A stretch of DNA of 64,000 nt, from assembly GCA_015680685.1 (NCBI GenBank), contig MNCI01030541.1, positions 472,024 to 536,023 on the forward strand, given 5' to 3'. Position numbers and translations under genes: made by a program. The notes under the pieces are model-generated. The model was not told the origin of the DNA, searched no databases, and was given only the letters and a program-made list of their open reading frames with translations. Of the stretch, positions 11,830 through 20,869 are shown piece by piece (position 1 is the stretch's first letter; every line of letters begins with the position of its first letter). This DNA is from Gnetum montanum. Its lineage: Eukaryota > Streptophyta > Gnetopsida > Gnetales > Gnetaceae.

Positions 11830-14056
11830 ATGAACCCTGTGAACAACACCGCAGCCACCACTAACACCACCGCCATCATGGACACCATGGCCGTCCAACA
11901 GGCTGCTGCGCAACACCCAGGAATGCAACCCACAATGGGGCCTCGCCGATCCCTAAGGCTGCAAGGGAGAGACCCAGCCTCTCACATCATAACCCAGGAT
12001 CAGTATAACTTTATCTGTATCAAGATACAAGCTAGCCTAGCGGTAGATCACGCTGAAATGGAGGTGAAGAGGCAGTTTGAACTGTATTACAGGGGAGGAC
12101 GAGGGTTCATCCCTTCCCCGTATGACGTAATCCCTGTTCCTGAACAATATTCGGAACTCGTCACACAGCTCCTTCTCCACAGGAGCCAGTCGTTAGACCA
12201 GCCCGCACTAGAGCCTCAGCCAGAGGAGGAGGATGACTTTGCTACTCAATCCAAGCATGAAGACTCCTACCATACCCTAAGCCCACAAGTACAGGTCAAC
12301 CCTATTTTCCATCCTGAGACAGGGGAGATCCTGCCCGTATGATTCCCTAGATTCACCCAGGCTCAAACGCCACCACCGGAAACAGCAGCGCTTATGCATA
12401 TTCCTCTCCCAAGCGATCACCAACCCAACACCTTTCCCCTCACACTTATCCCTAACACAGCTGCGGGTCCATCCTCACCAGCACCATCTCCTCATGACAA
12501 CACAGGTGCAACGTCCCCACCCCGTGTAATAGGGATGCCACATGTGATCCCAGCATCTACATCTGCCCACTTCATACTGCACATCCAAGTGCATACAGTT
12601 CCCAAAACAACCGTGACTCAACAGGGAGTCCTCGCGCACAACATGGCGGGACAATGGCCAGCGAGGGGAATGTCATCACATCAAATTCCCCATCACCATG
12701 CACCACCCCGCACAATCCCACCAACTAATATTTCCCAAGCACAACCCTAGCTGCAGCAACAACAACAACAACATTTTCCTTTTAACATCCCCACCTTAGT
12801 ACCACCCATAGTTAACTACCCACAGACGCAACCGTCGATCGCCCAGCTTTCGGCCTTTCAACCTATGACCCAACAGTCTAGCTGGTATGCAGCCCCACAC
12901 CCCCAGCCTGTAGCTTCACCGAGCGCCCAAGATTGGGCGGACGCTAAAAAAATGATGCAGGAATTAGCAGATGAGGTAAAGCACCTCAAAACTGTCGCCG
13001 GCGGAGAGCTGAAAGTAGTGGATTTCTACAATGATGACCCTATCAGCTCCTCTGTCCTGCCATTGACCCTGCCCAAAGGTGTCCCCCTACGAATGCTAAC
13101 TAAGTATAATGGGGAGACAGACCCCAACGCCCACCTCATAACATTCAGATTAGAGTGCGCGTTGCTCCAGGCATGGCCCCACTCCATATTACAAGTGTTT
13201 CCCATGTCCCTCGCGGGAAGGGCACTCAACTGGTACCGAGCCCTGCCCAGGAACTCTATCCTTTCTTTGGACGATCTTTTACGCCAGTTTGTGACCCGGT
13301 TTAAGTACAACTTGAAACCCGAGGCCACGCTGGACAGTCTCATGCAGATCAAGCAAGCACCGCTTGAACCGGTGCAGAAGTTCATTCAGAGATGGAGTGC
13401 GGCTCTCAACGAGCTACACGAACCGATCTCTCTAACCTATCTGCTTACAATATTGAAGGGGGCTTTCAATGACTTCTTCAAGTCCAAACTGTATTACCTT
13501 AACGTGCGCGATCTTAATCAGGCATTCGAACAAATTAAGAACATAGAGGAAGCGGCTCAAAACAGCCACGACCCTGCATACTTGGCCTCAGAAACCAACA
13601 TGCTAAAAAGGACAAAGAGAAGGCCAAGACAACTATTGCAACGATAGCGGGAGCACAGCAAACGAACACCACACATCAACAAAGACCACCCGCGATCCCC
13701 ACTAACTACTATCAGCCCGCTCCCACAACAGCCCCAGAGTCATCATCACAGAACCCGATGAACCGTACGCGTAATTTCGAGAGGAAAGAACCTCTCAGTA
13801 CACGCCTTTACCGATGAAACCATCCCAACTCTTCGATCAGCTCCTAAAAGCTGGGCTGATGACACACAAGCAGTTGTCCCCCGCGGCCATCCAAAGACAT
13901 GAACGGTTCTGCCAACTTATACAGAACCCAAGCCTAGCAACTCCGGATGAGCTGCCCGTGCCCAAAGGATTCAAGATGGATCGCTTCTGCAACTACCATC
14001 ATCGCAACGGGCATGGAATGGATTACTGCTTCACCCTGAAGCAGGATATCTAGCGG
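11830..14056 (+). pseudogene. Element B gag polyprotein (Tat lineage), nearly intact
   Basis: Gag packages the element's RNA into virus-like particles. The start ATG at 11830 follows the leader, and the N-terminal block includes RRSLRLQGRDP and FIPSPYDVIPVP. A proline/glutamine-rich linker follows (12394-12900), then the capsid domain at about 13020-13580 (LTKYNGETDPNAHL, MSLAGRALNWYRALP, FKYNLKPEATLDSLMQIKQ). The C-terminal block at 13814-14050 ends in the C-x2-H-type knuckle CNYHHRNGHGMDYC. One frame is kept from 11830 to about 13590, broken only by TGA (12340) and TAG (12748). A frameshift near 13590-13600 moves the reading one frame on. A further TAG is at 14051. Confidence 0.85.
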
Positions 14057-14985
14057 ATGATCGATGACGGAAAAATCACTTTTGACGGGGCTAACCCTGT
14101 CCAACCGCAAAATCAAACCATGGGGGTGTACAAAGACCCCCTGAACACTAAAGAGGCAGCGTACGTAATTGACGTAATCTATTGTGACGATGATTCCGAC
14201 GCACCTCGCATCAACACCATCTACCCCAAAAATAAACGAGAACCACCTAGCAAGCCGTTCATAGTTCAGATCCCTCCCGCCAAGTCCGCGCCCGCATCTC
14301 AATCACCCCATGTTCCGCAGTTGCCATACATGGTCCGAGTGCCCCTGACCGTACCCACCCCCGACATCACGACAGGTGAAAAACCATACGTGGTGCGCAT
14401 CCCTCCGGTCAATCCCACGGATACGCCAACCTTTCATGCTTGACCTACCCCTTTTGTAGTCTGAATACCACCCGCCGTTGCAACGACGGAGGTCCAACCT
14501 CCACCAAGACCAACCCCATACATCATCAGGATACCTGGGCAGACTCCTGCCCAATCATCTCCGACCGTCCACTCGTAACCCCGCCCGGCTCCATACGTAG
14601 TAAAGGTCCCAGGGCAATCCCAAGCTCCGAGGCCAACTCCACCTCCACGTAACATGCAAGAACGCCTGGCAGACAGGTTTACATGTGAGCCCATGGAGAA
14701 GGAATGCCAACGGCTAGCCGTGGGACCACCCAAACCAACTCCAGTTAACTCCATGCCCATGTCATCATCCAACGATCGACTGAACACGGACATCAACGGT
14801 GAATCATCCAAAACACAAGAATCACATAAAATGGCAGGTCCTAACAATAACGACAAACCACTAAAACGCGAAATAAAACTGTTGGGTCCAATGGACCCAG
14901 TCACTGCTGATAAAAACGTCCCTGACAGTAGAGATTTTACAACAGCCCTGACGCAAGTTACCCAAGCCCTAAAATAGAAAAACAC
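14057..14985 (+). pseudogene. Element B gag-protease linker with repeated PYVVRIP heptads
   Basis: In frame with the gag C-terminus and with the protease downstream, so gag and protease form one polyprotein. After MGVYKDPLNT, six imperfect copies of a heptad follow: PFIVQIP, PYMVRVP, PYVVRIP, PFVVxIP, PYIIRIP and PYVVKVP, spaced 15-25 residues apart with proline-rich spacers. Stops occur at about 14441, 14462 (TAG) and 14570. The last third is hydrophilic and low complexity. The role is unknown; possibilities include protein-binding short linear motifs or protease cleavage sites. Confidence 0.65.
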
Positions 14986-14995
14986 TTCATTAATC

Positions 14996-15946
14996 TTGTA
15001 TGACTTAGTCCTAACATCCCAAACTCATCGGGAAGCTCTAGTACGCATGCTCACGTCAATCCCAGTTAGCGAGAACTTACCTCCGAGCGAACCGGCCATT
15101 CATGCCATAATGTATCCATCTCACGGTGCCATCCCTAAACCTTTGAGCTTCCACGATGAGAACATCAAAGTAGACAAGAAGACAGGTGAGACGACAACGG
15201 TCCCCATGTTCATAACTATACATGTAAACCAATTCAAAATACATAGGGTACATGTAGACGATGGGGTAGCTACCAACGCCGTACCCTATCCCATCATCGA
15301 ACAATTGGGGCTCACTGACTCGATCAAACCCACCACAACGACATGCTTAAAGTCCTTCAGTGGGTCATGCGTACTAGTCAAGGGCACCATAACCCTAGAC
15401 TTTGTAGCAGGAGATCAGTTCCCTACATCCGCTGACTTCCTAGTAGTTGATGAGATGCCAGGATTTAACCTCATATTGGGAAGACCCTGGTTGGCCCAAC
15501 TGAGAGCCGTTTCCTCCCCCATACATCAGGAAATTCACCTACCCTATGAGGGCGGAGAAGTCATTATACATGGGGAAGCGGTTACTCCCATCATCTCATC
15601 AAACTCAGACATAGACCAAGAATCAGAAGTGGAGCTCAAAAGGCCTAACCGAAATAGCAAGAATCCCCAACCACCGGTAAACTGTAAGCCCTTTAACACA
15701 GATCAAAAATCTCCCAAAACCGAAACACCTGCATCAGACACTCCACACACATCGTCTCATGAAGAAATCAACATCGAAACAACGACGGACACCGAAGCAC
15801 CTAAAAATAACGATACCAGAAACATTCAATCGGACGTCTCCTGGATTGAACTGCCATTCAATGTGATCAGCGAAGGAGACGCAGAATACAAAATCGTACC
15901 GGCCAATACACCCCTTGACATAAAAATAAAGAAAATCAAAAAATAA
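14996..15946 (+). CDS. Element B aspartic protease domain (intact ORF, part of gag-pro)
   Basis: Retrotransposon protease that would cut the polyprotein. The open segment of 316 residues is bounded upstream by a TAG at 14975 in the same frame as gag, so its first codon is not a true start. The active-site region is HVDDGVATN at residues 86-94 (catalytic D88, with D-D-G where D-S/T-G is usual), followed by the flap region and the C-terminal ILGRPWL motif near residue 160. A hydrophilic tail of about 110 residues follows, ending in a lysine-rich IKIKKIKK. The same tail is found in A at 27060-27177. RT follows only 5 kb later, beyond the antisense gene. Confidence 0.8.
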   Translation: MYDLVLTSQTHREALVRMLTSIPVSENLPPSEPAIHAIMYPSHGAIPKPLSFHDENIKVDKKTGETTTVPMFITIHVNQFKIHRVHVDDGVATNAVPYPIIEQLGLTDSIKPTTTTCLKSFSGSCVLVKGTITLDFVAGDQFPTSADFLVVDEMPGFNLILGRPWLAQLRAVSSPIHQEIHLPYEGGEVIIHGEAVTPIISSNSDIDQESEVELKRPNRNSKNPQPPVNCKPFNTDQKSPKTETPASDTPHTSSHEEINIETTTDTEAPKNNDTRNIQSDVSWIELPFNVISEGDAEYKIVPANTPLDIKIKKIKK

Positions 15947-16240
15947 TTAAAATAAAACCACGTAACTACGGAACGTCCGAAACGACGTTAAACTACGGTA
16001 TGTTCGAAATGACGTTAAACTACATACAGTCCGAAATGACATCAAACTATAATAGAGCCAAAAAAAAAGAAAAAAACAACTAAAATAAAACACCCTTAGT
16101 CCGAAACGATGTTAAACTATCATGTTCGCAATGACATAAAACTAGCCACGATCAGAAATGGTCAATCCACTACGAAACATCCGCTTTCCCTAAAATATTA
16201 CTCGTTTACAATGGGGCCCGAAATGGCCTTAAACTATGCA
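15947..16240 (+). repeat. Degenerate array with core TTAAACT, after protease in B
   Basis: About six imperfect units of 30-40 bp (tccgaaatgacgTTAAACTa) lie directly after the protease stop. Related arrays sit before RT (20566-20805) and after integrase (24268-24740). Confidence 0.65.
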
Positions 16241-16477
16241 TACCTTGTTTTCCCTTTTTACATATCATTTATCCTCAGTGCGTCACCTTTAAAACAGAAA
16301 AGCAAACACAAAAACATTTTAATGTCGTGTCGTGTGTGCAAACAATTTAAAATCAACAAAAAATATTCATTCACGCAATGTTGTACAAATGGTGCCTGTT
16401 TTTCTCAATATTTCCCAGTTACAATGCTTGTATCAATTTGAATCAGCAAAAATCCAAAACCAAAAACTACAAAAGCA

Positions 16478-16579
16478 CTAAGCGTCCGTGATAGGAGGAT
16501 CATCTCCTTTAGAACAACCAGTGTTAGGGGCCCCTGGTCCACTGGGGCCAGCCTCATGAGTATCATCGCCACCCTCATG
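16478..16579 (-). CDS. Antisense gene of B, terminal exon
   Basis: After the acceptor GGTGTTTTCAG the exon reads HEGGDDTHEAGPSGPGAPNT then GCSKGDDPPITDA and TAG. It is acidic and glycine-rich. A ends with a matching DVARPSSTMDEESPPHPPSI and a stop, also just after an intron-like stretch. No canonical AATAAA was seen within a few hundred bases downstream. Confidence 0.65.
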   Translation of the reverse strand, partial: HEGGDDTHEAGPSGPGAPNTGCSKGDDPPITDA

Positions 16580-19500
16580 CTGAAAACACCAAAAACAAAC
16601 AACCAACACAAAAATAAGCAGATGTTAAACATTTTAAACATTATCCAATAAATTAACTTTATAAAGACAAAACGCTTACCATAGGGGAGCCCCCTAAGCC
16701 AAACTCTAGTCGACGAAGGATTTCTTCCTCTGGAACGCTGGCCCAATCTGTTCCGTCCAGGCCTAAGTCAATGTCTGCTAAAGCCTTGCCTTTGTCAACC
16801 GCTGACTAGGTAGGAAGTTTCAGAGGAAATTCACCTACCGACACCTCCCCAGAAGCAATCCTAATGATCCTTGTAGGCGACTCCATTTCCACAATTGTGT
16901 TTTGGGCAAAGGTATCGAAGGCAGAACGCAAACCCAAACCCTCCACAAACATCTCCAACTGCCGCTTTTCAATGGACACCTCTTTCAGCGACTTCTTGTA
17001 CTGATGTTTATGGTTTTTCTCATCCTGACCCCGTTTGCGAACCTTGGAAGCGAAAGCCTTCCAATCTTGACACTTAAGGTTCAGGAGATCAATTTGAGCT
17101 TTGCATTCCACCATTCTCTGAGTCAGTGATGCATGACGGTTCAAAAGGTTCCAATACCTGGTGTACGTAATCTCCGATGTTCGCCAAGAGCGATATCCAC
17201 GATGCAATAACAAGTAGATGAGCTTCGCTTACCAGGTATCTTGAAGCGTATCCGCTTCACGCGTGGCTGGTTTATGTCGGCAACTCCCTCCGTGGTGCGT
17301 TTAGGTCTTTTCAATTTCGACTTGGCTTTCCCAATGGTCTCTTTAATAACCCGCTCTACCCGTCTGGTGGTCAAAGGTACATCATCTGGCTCCACCCCCA
17401 GACTATCCCGTGTGTTGATGGAACCGCCAGATGATCCCCCTATAGTAACAGACACGGACTCATCGATACCTTCTGGGGCATCCTGCGATCTCGTTTTCAC
17501 AAACAAATGTTTGACCCATGGGCGGGATAGTTGACCCTGATCCCATAGGACAAACTTGTTGTTCACACGCACCACAAGAAACTCAGCAAAACGGCGGAGA
17601 TAACTGGTGAAGAAGGCAAAGGTGAAATGCGATTGTGCTTTGATATTCGAGCGCAACCGCACTATCTCCTTATGTAGGCCCGCCAACAAAAATTGAGCCC
17701 AGTTATACCGCATGCCATTTTCTAAGATAGTTCGCATGATGCGCACCGCCTCAACCCCAAAACTCCGCACCTGAGAAAGGGTTTTAGAAAACACATGTGC
17801 TCGAAACAAGGGATACAATTCGTTCACCTCAACAACCTTTGCTTTCCCCTGCATCGGGAATCCCTTGGTGTTTTTCGCCACGCCAAGCCAAGACTCTAGC
17901 TTGCGGATCGTTTGGAGCTCTTTATGAGACCTGTCCAATACTACAGGTTGGCCATCCGCCGACATGCCAAACAAGTTAGAAAAGAACACAGGCGATAGAT
18001 GAAACACCACCTTAACACACTTAATCCGAGTGCTGTACCGAGAAACAGACTCATTAAAAGAGTCCACGACCCCTATCATCAAGGCTGGGCATCATAAAAA
18101 GCTCTAGGAGGCCGACATCGTCCAGGCAACAAGTGAGGGGCAGCGAGGCTTTCTTACGCAGCCACTTCTGCGCCTTCTCCACCCCCGTGAACTTCATTAA
18201 CAAAGTTGTCTTAGTTTGCCCCGTCATCACGGGATCCTCACCGGAGGGTGTGTCAACTGTTAAAACAAGTTAAGATGACCATATCAGCATAACCCCAAAT
18301 AGTTGAACAAACCCACTAACGCATCTAAGAAATGTTATCACCCACCGTTAGTGACAGATTTGGAAGTGCTGCCAAAGTTATGAGGAAAGACTGGCCCCTC
18401 ATCTGTCCAATCTTCGTGAAGCCACCCACGAGGCTTGCACATCGCAAAGGCCTTGGAAAACTGATTATGGAAACGGACCATCGAACCCTTCATTTGAGCC
18501 AGAACGGCCCCACGAAGAGTGGGGGCTGTCATAAAGGCCTCTAGAGTGGTGCGAGCAAGGGCTATCCCTTCATCCTCAATGAGGGTCCCGTCTGAGTTGG
18601 TCTTCGGTCTGCGAACAAACGTGCGTTAAAACAAGAAAACAACATCAAACGAACATAGACAAAACAATAAATCTAAATGGTCCCACCTGGCTATTTGGTA
18701 TACCATGCCAGGAGGATTCTGGAACAAGGTATGAGCACGGGCAGCTATAAACAATGTATTGTTGACATAATCCAACCCCGGTGGCAACAACGCCCACACA
18801 CGAGTTAACGGGCAATTTGACTTGGGCCCGTGGGTAGTGCCATCCTTAGCCACAAACGGCCCCTTGTCAATGTCTCCCATAAAGACCATTACGCCCTCTG
18901 CAGCCCCCGGCAATATTGCTTCAACCACACTTCGCGCAGTTACTTCGTCAAAATGCGACCATATAGCCACCTCGAAGTTGGTTAACAAGAAAGCCAGAAA
19001 TTCACCAGCACCTTCCCTGAACCAGACCCCCTTGTCATCCACAAATAAAACTAGGGGAAGATCACCTTCCTCCACGGGGCTAGCCCATGTTAGCACCCCG
19101 ACGAGTTCAACCACGATAAGGAAGCATTTGCTGTCCCTGCAACCAATCAGAATGCCAGAAAACGAAAATTCGCATCATAAATCGGCAAAAAATCAAAAAT
19201 TCAACTAACTGTTTACGCCTAGCGTATACGCTGTACACAGAGTGTATACGCCAACTCTACAGCGCGAAAAACATGTATGCCCAGCGTATACCCTGTACTC
19301 AGCGTGTATGCCCACGATTTACGCTCGTGATTCGCGCTCAGCGTATACGTCGCATACAGTGTACGCCGAACAAACTTAGCACTTAGAGCGATATACAGAA
19401 CATATACGATGTATATAGAGCATATACGATGACCTACACAGCGCAAAAAATGCATTCAATCCAGCGTATACGCTGTCTGCAGAACGTATACGCCGACTAA

Positions 19501-20123
19501 CACTTAGCGTAAAGAACGAAATTTAACTCAGCGTACACGCTAGCCAGCTCAACGTTTATGCTAATGATGATCTATTTTACGCTGACGCCCCAACCTCTTC
19601 ACGCACAACGTACACGTTGAGCAAACCCTTGGCGTATACGCCCGAGTTCACGTTCGGCGTAAACATTTTATGCCAGAAAGATAAAGCGGTATGCCGAAAA
19701 GACAACTGTATGCGTACAGCGTATACACCGAAAAAACCCTCAGCGTATACACCGTCACAAGAAATAGAACTTACGCCGATGATAAACACGCTGACAAACT
19801 TTTACACTAACACGACAACGCGAAAAAATGTTTACGCTAGGACTAAACACCGTCTACACTGCAGTCACAAGGGTCTATATGCCGAAAACCCTTATGTTGA
19901 AAACCCTTCTACGCTCGGTGTCTACGCCGAAACCATCTACGCTATGAACAAAAAATACCACACAAACAACAGAGGTAGGAATCAGACCCTACCTGTGGGA
20001 TGTCGCAGGCCACGCTGGAACCTTTGGCCTGGGCAGACCCTGCAACATGGCCTCCGTCTCTTTGGCGAAGGTTAGATCGGGACCCTTCCACCCTTGGCCC
20101 TCCACTTCCTTTCCCTTGCCCAT
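16478..20123 (-). CDS. Antisense multi-exon gene inside element B (FCP1-like pseudophosphatase plus helical region)
   Basis: A spliced gene on the opposite strand between protease and RT. Exons that join in frame: 20123-19993, 19136-18687, 18608-18346, and 18256 onward. All three introns (856, 78 and 89 nt) have GT...AG ends. The last intron (16679-16580) also has perfect GTAAGC and TTTTCAG borders and joins an exon ending with TAG at 16480-16478. Two defects are seen: a one-base frame change near 18083-18095, and loss of middle exons around 17233. A TAG at 16808-16806 also interrupts. A TATA box lies upstream, and no ATG occurs between it and the start. The gene is conserved in A at the same place and orientation. 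It is unlike gag, pol or env and could be a captured host gene; its role is unknown. Confidence 0.75.
16680..17213 (-). CDS. Antisense gene of B, charged coiled-coil-like exon
   Basis: Reading YTRYWNLLNRHASLTQRMVE then a run of charged heptads (CQDWKAFASKVRKRGQDEKN), ending VDKGKALADIDLG… and SPM at the GTAAGC donor (16680). A's copy has YAKYWSTI, SKDWKNFSTKVSKWG and MDKGKTLAGVDFG. In A an extra block of about 90 residues (GSKLYWDLNW…) plus two more exons separate this part from the RFKIP block, so B has lost them; the GTAAGC at 17232 in B has no in-frame acceptor. A TAG at 16808-16806 interrupts the exon. Confidence 0.6.
17233..18256 (-). CDS. Antisense gene of B, exon 4: region like 'putative plant transposon protein', frameshifted
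   Basis: The acceptor TTTTAACAG is at 18257. The first 55 codons (…KFTGVEKAQKWLRKKA…LLELFMMPS) run until a one-base frame change at about 18083-18095. The reading continues from 18082 for about 280 codons: VVDSFNESV, HLSPVFFSNLFGMSADGQPV, LYPLFRAHVFSKTL, FLLAGLHKEIVRLR, FVLWDQGQ, then a serine-rich and lysine-rich tail ending RFKIPG at a GTAAGC donor (17232-17227). The middle resembles the group annotated in plant retrotransposons as 'putative plant transposon protein' (Transposase_32-like); this is a weak pattern match. A aligns from ALSPSILVAQMVIIIDSF onward. Confidence 0.55.
18346..18608 (-). CDS. Antisense gene of B, exon 3
   Basis: Bordered by TTGTTCGCAG (acceptor) and AACG|GTGGGT (donor). 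It encodes about 88 residues in phase with exons 2 and 4: an acidic start (SDGTLIEDEG), then a helix-like stretch (RGAVLAQMKGSMVRFHNQFS) and a W-rich end (WLHEDWTDEGP). A's copy (30818-30640, minus) has the matching QYSKVFEWCKAYDWLDDGWA. No known domain is recognised. Confidence 0.65.
18687..19136 (-). CDS. Antisense gene of B, exon 2: FCP1/NIF-like HAD domain without catalytic aspartates
   Basis: The acceptor is TTGGTTGCAG at 19137 after a pyrimidine-rich stretch, and the donor is CCAG|GTGGGA at 18687. The exon encodes 150 codons. Order of blocks: CFLIVVELVGVLTW (family motif I, usually LVLDLDETL or VLDVNGLL), WFREGAGEFLAFLLTNFEVA followed by IWSH (family: RPG...FL...F.V.IWSS), LTRVWALLPPGLDYVNNTLF, and IAARAHTLFQNPPGMVY (family: LL-DDSP-x-K-x-x-x-NPP-G). 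Length and order fit the NLI-interacting-factor/FCP1 family. The motif I aspartates are replaced by E and V, and the DDSP motif by AARA, so catalysis is not expected. Assignment is by pattern only; an unrelated fold is possible. Confidence 0.6.
19137..19992 (-). repeat. First intron of B's antisense gene, filled with GCGTATACGC-type repeats
   Basis: The 856-nt intron contains about two dozen copies of cagcgtatacgct and variants (tgtatacgcc, gcgtatatgc), particularly 19205-19500 and 19610-19760. The same motif dominates B's LTRs. Several short ORFs here (for example near 19617) are products of the repeat. Confidence 0.7.
19993..20123 (-). CDS. Antisense gene of B, exon 1
   Basis: The start ATG is at 20123-20121; it is the first ATG after the TATA box. 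It encodes 43 codons plus two bases (MGKGKEVEGQGW..., basic and glycine-rich, ending ...PATSH). The exon ends CCACAG|GTAGGG at 19993. Joining to the next exon gives R-D-S-K-C-F-L-I-V-V in frame, which completes the N-terminal strand of the FCP1-like domain. That in-frame completion is the main evidence for this exon. Confidence 0.7.
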
Positions 20124-20365
20124 CGTGGTGTGTCTACACTGACGATCTAAGTTTACACTGAGCAATTTTCTACGTCGGCGCTGAGAAGTTTAAGCTTCGG
20201 TGTCTACGCTAGGGTCTCCGCGTCTACGCTGGGGATCAGTCTTAGGCGTCTACGCCGAGGTTTACGCTTACGCTAGGATACAGTGGTTTATGCTCACGCC
20301 TTAGCAGGTTTACGCTGTCGCTCACGCTGTTGCTTTCCAGTAAGACAAATGGACCCCCTCCCTTT

Positions 20366-20400
20366 CTTTTATATAGCGCCCGATGACGCTGACGTTGACG
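20366..20400 (-). promoter_or_regulatory. Promoter of the antisense gene in B: TATA box and three TGACG motifs
   Basis: Read on the minus strand, TATATAAAAG lies at 20375-20366. On the plus strand three TGACG motifs lie at 20384-20388, 20390-20394 and 20396-20400, spaced exactly six bases apart. TGACG is the core of as-1-type sites bound by plant TGA-class bZIP factors. The expected transcription start is near 20340, giving a 5' UTR of about 215 nt with no ATG. Activity is inferred. Confidence 0.6.
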
Positions 20401-20565
20401 CCGCCGCTTATGCCGCTGTCGCTTCATTTTCTTTTTCCTTTTTATCTTTTTTTCGCCTACTATTCACTAAAATTTCCCCAAAATGATGAAAATTAATTAA
20501 AAAACAGAGATTATGGCATCCTGGTCTCTCCATGGACCCCATTCTACACGTTTACGTTTAAACCC

Positions 20566-20805
20566 CGATCATGGCCCAGTACGGCCTTAAACTGCCGATC
20601 ATGGCCCGGTACGACCTTAAACTGCCGATCTTGGCCCGGTATGGCCTTAAACTGCCGATCATGGCCCGGTACGGCCTTAAACTGCCGATCTTAGCCCGGT
20701 ATGGCCTTAAACTGCCAATCATGGCCCGGTACGGCCTTAAACTGCCGATCTTGGCCCGGTACGGCCTTAAACTGCCGATCATGGCCCGGTACGGCCTTAA
20801 ACTGC
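20566..20805. repeat. Eight-unit 30-bp tandem array before RT in B
   Basis: Eight contiguous 30-bp units (cgatcatggcccggtacggc, then cttaaactgc) with almost no variation. From the second unit onward, units with 'atcatgg' alternate with units with 'atcttgg' or 'atcttag', giving a 60-bp higher-order period. The unit contains the core TTAAACT. The two long ORFs across it on either strand are repeat artefacts. Confidence 0.9.
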
Positions 20806-20869
20806 CATGTGTCCAGGTGCGACGATAATCCACCATTATAACATACACATAGTTTAAAAACACCAGAAA

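Noticed and set aside
17141-17235. Simple 75-nt intron from GTAAGC (17232) to the CACCAG acceptor, to repair B's antisense frame
   Set aside because: Its length is a multiple of three and the joined reading still stops at once; loss of middle exons, as shown by A, explains the region better.
16478-20123. Antisense gene as a host pseudogene copied into B only
   Set aside because: The same gene, strand and position are present in A, so it was in the element family before B inserted.
20566-20805. CRISPR-like array
   Set aside because: Units are directly adjacent with no unique spacers, and the context is a plant retrotransposon.
20571-20828. 85-aa plus-strand and 101-aa minus-strand ORFs with perfect internal repeats
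   Set aside because: They are translations of the 30-bp DNA array. The unit length is a multiple of three, so all frames without a stop stay open; there is no start context or homologue in A.
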